A DNA stretch of 17,712 nt, taken from Solirubrobacteraceae bacterium. GTDB lineage: Bacteria; Actinomycetota; Thermoleophilia; Solirubrobacterales; Solirubrobacteraceae. Positions 14,148 through 17,712 of the stretch are shown piece after piece; the first letter of the stretch is position 1; each line of letters begins with the position of its first letter. The stretch spans positions 1 through 17,712 of the forward strand of contig JAEMSV010000078.1 of NCBI GenBank assembly GCA_016462625.1, in the 5' to 3' direction. A program made the position numbers and the translations under genes. The notes under the pieces were generated by a model. The model had not been told where the DNA came from. It did no database searches and saw nothing but the letters and a program-made list of their open reading frames with translations.

Positions 14148-16250
14148 ATGCCCTTCACCGTCGCCATCCGCACGCAGGACGTCACCCTGCGCGCGCACCT
14201 CGCCGCCGCAGCGGCGCTCGCCGACGCCGAGCTCGCAGGTGACCCCGCAGAGGCTGACGTCGCGATCCTCGACACGCGGCTGCCGATGTTCCGCGCGACC
14301 CTGCAGGCCCTCGCAGACGCCCCGGCACTGTGCATCGCCGCGTCAGCGGCGCCGATCGACGGCTCCGAGCTGTTGGACCTCGTCACGCTGGGCGTCGTCG
14401 GCTGCGTGCACGGGCAGTCGAGCGTCGACGACCTTGCGTGCGAGCTGACTCGGCTGGCCCAGCGCGGGCAGCGCGCCAGCGAGGTCGCCGAGGACCCCGA
14501 CGGCGGCGGCGCGGTCGCGCGGATCCTGGAGGAGCGATCCATCGAGATCCTGTTCCAGCCGATCTGCGATCTGCACAGCGGCCACATGCTCGCGCTCAAC
14601 GCCACGCCCCGGTTCACCGGATTCGAGACGCGCGCGTACGGCGCATGGCTGGAGGCCGCTGCGCGGGAGGACCTCCGGGCCGAACTCGAGATCGCGGTCG
14701 CCGAGGAGGCGCTCGGCCGTATCGAGCAGTTGCCCCCGGGAACCTCCCTGTGGCTGCCCGTGAGTGCAGACGTCCTCCTCGATGGGCGTCTCACAGACCT
14801 AATCGCCCAGCGGGGCGCCGGCAGGACGATCCTCGAGCTGAGCAATCACGCAGGCGTGGACGACTACGAGCAGCTGTCCGAGGCGCTGACCGGTCTTCGC
14901 GGGGCAGGCGCATGGATCGCGGTCGACGATTCGGGGACCGGGCTGCACTCGCTCGCGCGTCTCTCCCACCTCCGGCCCGACTTCGTCACGATCCACCAGG
15001 CGCTCGTACGCTCCATCGACCGCGACGAGGCGAAGCGGTCCCTGACTGCGTCGATGATCGCGTTCGTCGAGAGCACCGGCGCGCAGCTGATCGCCGCGGG
15101 CGTGGACACGGAGGGTGAGCTGGAGGTGCTGCGTGAGCTCGGCATCGGCCTCGGTCAGGGGTACCTGCTCGCGGCGTCCTCCACCCTCGAGGACATCCCG
15201 GAGGGCCCGCTCGAGCTGCCCGCCCCAGGCGCGGCGGTCAGCAGGGCTTCCTCCTACAGCGGCCCGCGGTTCGTCCGGCCCGCACGCGCGGAAGGGGACT
15301 TCCGCGCGACGACCCAGGCCGTCATGGCGTTCCTGCGGACCCACCTGCCCGACGACTCGGTGGTGCTCACGCACCTGGACTACGCCAGTCGCCGCGTCGG
15401 GATCATCGCGGCAGTGGGTGCGGCGTCCGCCGTCCTGGAACCAGGGCAGACCTTCCCTCAGGCCGACACGCCCGAGTACTGGCTGGCCAGCGGCCACGGC
15501 CCCCGCATCTGCCCCGACGTCAAGAGCGACCCGGTCTACGGAAGCCTCGCACCTGCACAGCATCCGCTCTACAACGCGTACATGGGCACCCCGCTGGAGC
15601 TGATGGACGGCACCCGGTTCGGCGTCCTGTCCGCCTCGTCCGCACGGCGCGGCGCCTTCGATGCGGACCACCTCGCGATGCTCGAGGAGATCGCCGTCGA
15701 GCTCGAGCGCGCGGTGCTCGAGGAGACCGAGACGATGTCCCCGGCCGAGCTCATGCGGTTCCTGCGCGGGCTCTCGCAGACCGACGGGCTCACAAACGCG
15801 TTGAACCGCTCCGGGTTCGCAGAGGCACTGGACTCGGTCTTGCAGCGTCCGAAGGCCCTCGGGACCCACCGATTCCTCGTGAGCCTCGAGGTCGAGAGCC
15901 TCGGAGCCCTTGCCGAGCGGTGCGGCCGCACCGTGTGCGATCTGGTCGTCAAGGACCTGGCGGTGGCAATGCGCGCCTGCTCGAACAGCGGCGACAGCGT
16001 CGGGCGCATTGGCGAGGGCCGGATCGGCGCCGTTCTCGTCGGCCGCTCCGACTCCGACGCCGACGACCAGTTCGCCGAGGTCGTCTCGGGCCGCCTGCTG
16101 GAGATGGCCCGCAAGCGCGACGTGCCGCTGACACTGCGATACAGCAGCACCGATCTCGCGGAGGCCGACGGCGCAGACCATGCGTGGGAGCTCGCCGCGA
16201 GCGACTCGCGGCTGCTGCACGGCGACACGGTCTTCATCCGCGAGGGCTGA
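14148..16250 (+). CDS. PseudoREC-EAL-GAF-GGDEF protein with degenerate catalytic sites
   Basis: A 700-aa protein. Residues 1-~110 look like a degenerate receiver (VAILDTRLPMF at the phospho-site position, CIAASAAP). The EAL domain covers ~125-365 and every key motif is altered: EAL is NAT (151-153), VNVSA is LPVSA, LELTE is LELSN, DDFGTG is DDSGTG (260-265), LKID is VTIH and EGVE is AGVD. A GAF domain follows (~385-540: FLRTHLPDDSVVLTHLDY, FPQADTPEYW, YNAYMGTPLELMDG, FGVLSASSARRGAF). The C-terminal GGDEF domain starts at SQTDGLTNALNRSGF, but its signature reads GEGRI (622-626). Neither synthesis nor hydrolysis of c-di-GMP is expected. It may bind nucleotide or partners as a receptor or scaffold. 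It is divergent from the FIST operon. Its last 73 bp, and a 19-bp piece covering the GGDEF site, are copied at 17513-17601. Confidence 0.88.
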   Translation: MPFTVAIRTQDVTLRAHLAAAAALADAELAGDPAEADVAILDTRLPMFRATLQALADAPALCIAASAAPIDGSELLDLVTLGVVGCVHGQSSVDDLACELTRLAQRGQRASEVAEDPDGGGAVARILEERSIEILFQPICDLHSGHMLALNATPRFTGFETRAYGAWLEAAAREDLRAELEIAVAEEALGRIEQLPPGTSLWLPVSADVLLDGRLTDLIAQRGAGRTILELSNHAGVDDYEQLSEALTGLRGAGAWIAVDDSGTGLHSLARLSHLRPDFVTIHQALVRSIDRDEAKRSLTASMIAFVESTGAQLIAAGVDTEGELEVLRELGIGLGQGYLLAASSTLEDIPEGPLELPAPGAAVSRASSYSGPRFVRPARAEGDFRATTQAVMAFLRTHLPDDSVVLTHLDYASRRVGIIAAVGAASAVLEPGQTFPQADTPEYWLASGHGPRICPDVKSDPVYGSLAPAQHPLYNAYMGTPLELMDGTRFGVLSASSARRGAFDADHLAMLEEIAVELERAVLEETETMSPAELMRFLRGLSQTDGLTNALNRSGFAEALDSVLQRPKALGTHRFLVSLEVESLGALAERCGRTVCDLVVKDLAVAMRACSNSGDSVGRIGEGRIGAVLVGRSDSDADDQFAEVVSGRLLEMARKRDVPLTLRYSSTDLAEADGADHAWELAASDSRLLHGDTVFIREG

Positions 16251-16255
16251 ACTCC
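16183..16255. repeat. Source of the 73-bp direct repeat
   Basis: This stretch, the final ~22 codons and stop of the EAL-GAF-GGDEF gene, is perfectly repeated at 17529-17601. The two copies bracket the acyl-CoA synthetase remnant, the ECF sigma gene and the small DUF gene. Confidence 0.92.
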
Positions 16256-16262
16256 AGCAGTC

Positions 16263-16374
16263 CGACGGCGTCAGGCTGGCTCTAGAGCGAGACGCGCCAG
16301 GTGGTCAACCCAGTGCGCACCCGAGAACGGCAGGCTGGTCAAGCGATTTCTCCTTCGTCGACCTGGTGAACCCT
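16263..16374 (-). pseudogene. Duplicated 5' end of the acyl-CoA synthetase gene (remnant)
   Basis: A 112-bp copy of 12415-12525, ~94% identical by hand alignment, in the same orientation. It carries the leader, Shine-Dalgarno and TTG start. Read from TTG 16342 it gives MTSLPFSGAHWVDHLAR, then a 1-bp insertion shifts the frame to a stop after ~23 residues. The rest of the gene is absent. One end touches the stop codon of the ECF sigma gene and the other lies 12 bp after the stop of the EAL-GAF-GGDEF gene. It looks like the relic of a second acyl-CoA synthetase copy or of a templated insertion. It makes no functional enzyme. Confidence 0.85.
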
Positions 16375-16958
16375 TAAGACCCGAGTCCCGCCGCGGGCGA
16401 TCGCGTCATCGCCGCCCTCAGCTGGCGCAGGCTGTAGAACACGCGGGACTTCACCGTGCCGAGAGGGAGGTCCAGCCGCCGGGCGATTTCGATCTGTGTG
16501 AGGTCCTCGTGAAAGTGCAGGTGCAGGACCTCGCGGTGGGCAGGTGAGAGCGCCCCAATCGCCGCCTGCAGCTCGTCGCGCAGGAGGAGCCGCTCCTCCT
16601 CGGGGACCTCCATCGACGCACCCGCGCGCCCCACCTTCGTGTTGACGTCGGCGTGGAGCAACACGCCGGCTGTCTGCCTGGCCCGCTGGTGCGCGAGGTC
16701 GGCGGCAGCGTGATGGGCGATCGTCATGAGCAGGGCGCCGACGGTGCCACGCTCGGGGTCGAATCGCCCGGCCGCGCGCCACAGGCGGACGAACGTCTCC
16801 TGCACGAGATCCTCGGCCGCCCCGCGGTCGCCCAGCCGGCGGAGCCCGACCGCCCAGACGCGGCGGTGATACCGGTCGTACAGCTCCTCCAGTGGGGCGT
16901 CGCAATTGCCAGCGGCAACTTGCTGCAGCAGGCCCGCCTCGTGCGGGGCGTCGGTCAC
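16374..16958 (-). CDS. ECF-family RNA polymerase sigma factor
   Basis: A ~194-aa protein when read from GTG 16958 (MTDAPHEAGLLQQVAAGN). The frame is open to 17165 but the upstream part has no sigma-like features, and no start has a strong Shine-Dalgarno, so the N-terminus is uncertain. Region 2 is clear: ELYDRYHRRVWAVGLRRLGD, GAAEDLVQETFVRLWRAAGR, FDPERGTVGALLMTIAHHAA. Region 4: LSPAHREVLHLHFHEDLTQI, EIARRLDLPLGTVKSRVFYS, LRQLRAAM. ECF sigmas direct polymerase to stress or envelope genes and are usually held by an anti-sigma encoded next door. None is present here: downstream lies only the acyl-CoA synthetase remnant and then an opposing gene. Its stop codon abuts the remnant's edge, so its original downstream neighbour may have been lost. 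The small DUF2188-like gene is divergent from it. Confidence 0.88.
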   Translation of the reverse strand: MTDAPHEAGLLQQVAAGNCDAPLEELYDRYHRRVWAVGLRRLGDRGAAEDLVQETFVRLWRAAGRFDPERGTVGALLMTIAHHAAADLAHQRARQTAGVLLHADVNTKVGRAGASMEVPEEERLLLRDELQAAIGALSPAHREVLHLHFHEDLTQIEIARRLDLPLGTVKSRVFYSLRQLRAAMTRSPAAGLGS

Positions 16959-17265
16959 GCGATTCGGGCCGTGGAGGGTGACGACGCGCCGGTCGACGCT
17001 CCGCCCTTGCTTGAGCAGGGACCCCGCGGTGGGGCGCGGGCTGCCCACCCGGTCTTCACTACCGGCCAAAACGTTCCATTCGACCCTCTTTCTGACGGTG
17101 AGCAGCGAGGCACAAGCGCAGCGGTGTGGAGCACGCCCCACCCCTGACGCTACCCAAAGTGACAATGTGCGTTGTCAGACTTGGCGCTTTGACCTCCTCC
17201 CACGAGCATGGTGTCCGCCTTTGCTCACCTGGCCGGGAGGCAGGAGCCAGGTCATCGTCAGTGAC
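16959..17265. other. Divergent region between sigma factor and small DUF gene, with an inverted repeat
   Basis: These ~307 bp hold no protein I can support. The section 17150-17265 is less GC-rich than the surroundings, as expected of promoters. An inverted repeat, TGACAA at 17160-17165 and TTGTCA at 17172-17177 with a 6-bp spacer, is a candidate binding site for a regulator of one or both genes. If the sigma factor starts further upstream, part of this region is coding. Confidence 0.45.
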
Positions 17266-17490
17266 GTGAACCGGACGTCATCGACACGACAGAGAAGAGT
17301 GCGCACGTCGACTGTGCACCTTCGACGGACCGGTGCCGATCGCTGGATCGTCTTTCTCAACGCCTCCAATGAGCCGCTTTGCGTCTGTCGCGACTTCGAT
17401 CACGCCTTGCAGGTCGCGCGCGACTATGTAGACGCCCACCCTGGAGCCGCTCTCGAGCGCCGATTCGATCGCGCGATCGGCCGCGCGTAG
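17266..17490 (+). CDS. Small DUF2188-like protein, copy B
   Basis: A ~74-aa protein from GTG 17266; a GTG at 17299 (63 aa) is an alternative and neither has a strong Shine-Dalgarno. An Arg/Ser/Thr-rich start leads to the conserved part: VHLRRTGADRWIVFLNASNE, PLCVCRDFDHALQVARDYVD, AHPGAALERR. It aligns without gaps over 50 residues with copy A at 10603-10884 at roughly 44% identity. The shared core (Trp-Ile, Leu-Asn, Glu-Pro, Ala-Leu-x-x-Ala, Tyr-Val, His-Pro-Gly-Ala) is what argues that both are real genes. DUF2188 is the nearest family I can name, and function is unknown. It sits between an ECF sigma factor (divergent) and a copied gene fragment. Confidence 0.65.
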   Translation: MNRTSSTRQRRVRTSTVHLRRTGADRWIVFLNASNEPLCVCRDFDHALQVARDYVDAHPGAALERRFDRAIGRA

Positions 17491-17512
17491 TCAGGCTCCG
17501 CGACGGAGGAGT

Positions 17513-17601
17513 AGGGCCGGATCGGCGCCGTGGGAGCTCGCCGCGAGCGACTCGCGGCTGCTGCACGGCGACACGGTCTTCATCCGCGAGGGCTGAACTC
17601 C
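17513..17601 (+). pseudogene. Rearranged copy of the 3' end of the EAL-GAF-GGDEF gene
   Basis: 17513-17531 is identical to 16015-16033 (19 bp, at the GGDEF signature) and 17529-17601 is identical to 16183-16255 (73 bp, last codons, stop and 5 bp beyond). The two pieces are joined at the shared triplet CGT, so 152 bp of the source are missing, which also breaks the frame. Same orientation as the source. An 11-bp direct repeat, CTCCGCGACGG, lies at 17496-17506 and 17598-17608 around it, sharing its last four bases. No start or product is expected. Confidence 0.88.
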
Positions 17602-17662
17602 GCGACGGGCGCACGGGACGAGCGTCGCCGACGGCATCGCCGCGCTCCGAGGCTCCGGCTGA

Positions 17663-17686
17663 TAACCTACAACTGAATGGTTGTAG
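17663..17686 (+). promoter_or_regulatory. Likely -10 element and inverted repeat over a start codon
   Basis: TAACCT (17663-17668) fits the actinobacterial TAnnnT -10 element and lies 8 nt before ATG 17677, the spacing expected of a leaderless transcript. A perfect inverted repeat, CTACAAC (17667-17673) and GTTGTAG (17680-17686), surrounds the ATG with a 6-bp spacer. It could be an operator or a small hairpin over the start. Confidence 0.4.
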
Positions 17687-17712
17687 ATGACGAGGTCGAC
17701 CGCCTGTTCCAC
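17677..17712 (+). CDS. Start of a gene running off the right edge
   Basis: From ATG 17677 the frame reads MVVDDEVDRLFH to the window end. This resembles the start of a widespread actinobacterial family of unknown function whose members begin with DEVDRLF followed by a P-L-x-E-F-type stretch; this is from memory and only 12 residues are visible. No Shine-Dalgarno is present, but a -10-like TAACCT 8 nt upstream suggests leaderless expression. Confidence 0.5.
   Translation, partial: MVVDDEVDRLFH

Noticed and set aside
17073..17077. GGAAC on the minus strand as an ECF autoregulation promoter
   Set aside because: No CGTC- or CGTT-type -10 partner is found at the usual distance.
16251..17712. The duplicated fragments as an insertion sequence or integrative element
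   Set aside because: There is no transposase, integrase or terminal inverted repeat; the repeats are pieces of resident genes.
1..17712. CRISPR arrays, tRNA or rRNA genes
   Set aside because: No regularly spaced repeats and no cloverleaf or rRNA-like sequence were noticed.

Overview
The window is GC-rich, densely packed chromosomal DNA with frequent GTG and TTG starts and many 4-nt gene overlaps. Together with the gene content (ECF sigma factor, FIST protein, GabD1-type aldehyde dehydrogenase, W-type signal peptidase) this points to an actinobacterium, plausibly of the Thermoleophilia/Solirubrobacterales type. The taxonomic guess is inference; no rRNA or tRNA gene is present.

Region 1 (1-2369), cell surface: a secreted RCC1-repeat protein reads leftward off the window edge. 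Divergent from it are a TasA/camelysin-like secreted protein and, overlapping its stop codon, a W-type (Ser/His) signal peptidase that probably processes it. Next is a shortened SAM-methyltransferase ORF that seems to have lost its SAM-binding glycine loop through an in-frame deletion. Region 2 (2358-5989), metabolism: an exported GH3 beta-glycosidase (minus strand) with a perfect palindrome just upstream of its start, divergent from a succinate-semialdehyde dehydrogenase.

Region 3 (5970-10424), signalling operon on the minus strand. Transcription order is a membrane Cache-type histidine kinase, a single-domain Rcp1-like response regulator, a soluble sensor-less histidine kinase, and a REC-PAS-EAL protein. 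Each junction is a 4-nt stop/start overlap. The layout suggests a phosphorelay whose output is cyclic-di-GMP hydrolysis.

Region 4 (10603-13902), minus strand: a 68-aa protein translationally coupled to a FIST-domain protein, then an acyl-CoA synthetase with a TTG start and strong Shine-Dalgarno, then a small DUF2188-like protein.

Region 5 (14148-17712): a plus-strand pseudoREC-EAL-GAF-GGDEF protein in which every recognisable EAL and GGDEF catalytic motif is degenerate, so it is likely a nucleotide-sensing or scaffold protein. After it lies a mosaic: a 112-bp copy of the 5' end and leader of the acyl-CoA synthetase gene, an ECF sigma factor, a second small DUF2188-like protein (paralogue of the one in region 4), and an internally deleted copy of the 3' end of the EAL-GAF-GGDEF gene. 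The window ends at the start of a probably leaderless gene whose start codon lies inside an inverted repeat.

Main points of interest: the overlapping four-gene relay to c-di-GMP, the fully degenerate c-di-GMP hub next to a FIST operon, and the duplicated gene ends that bracket an ECF sigma/small-protein island.
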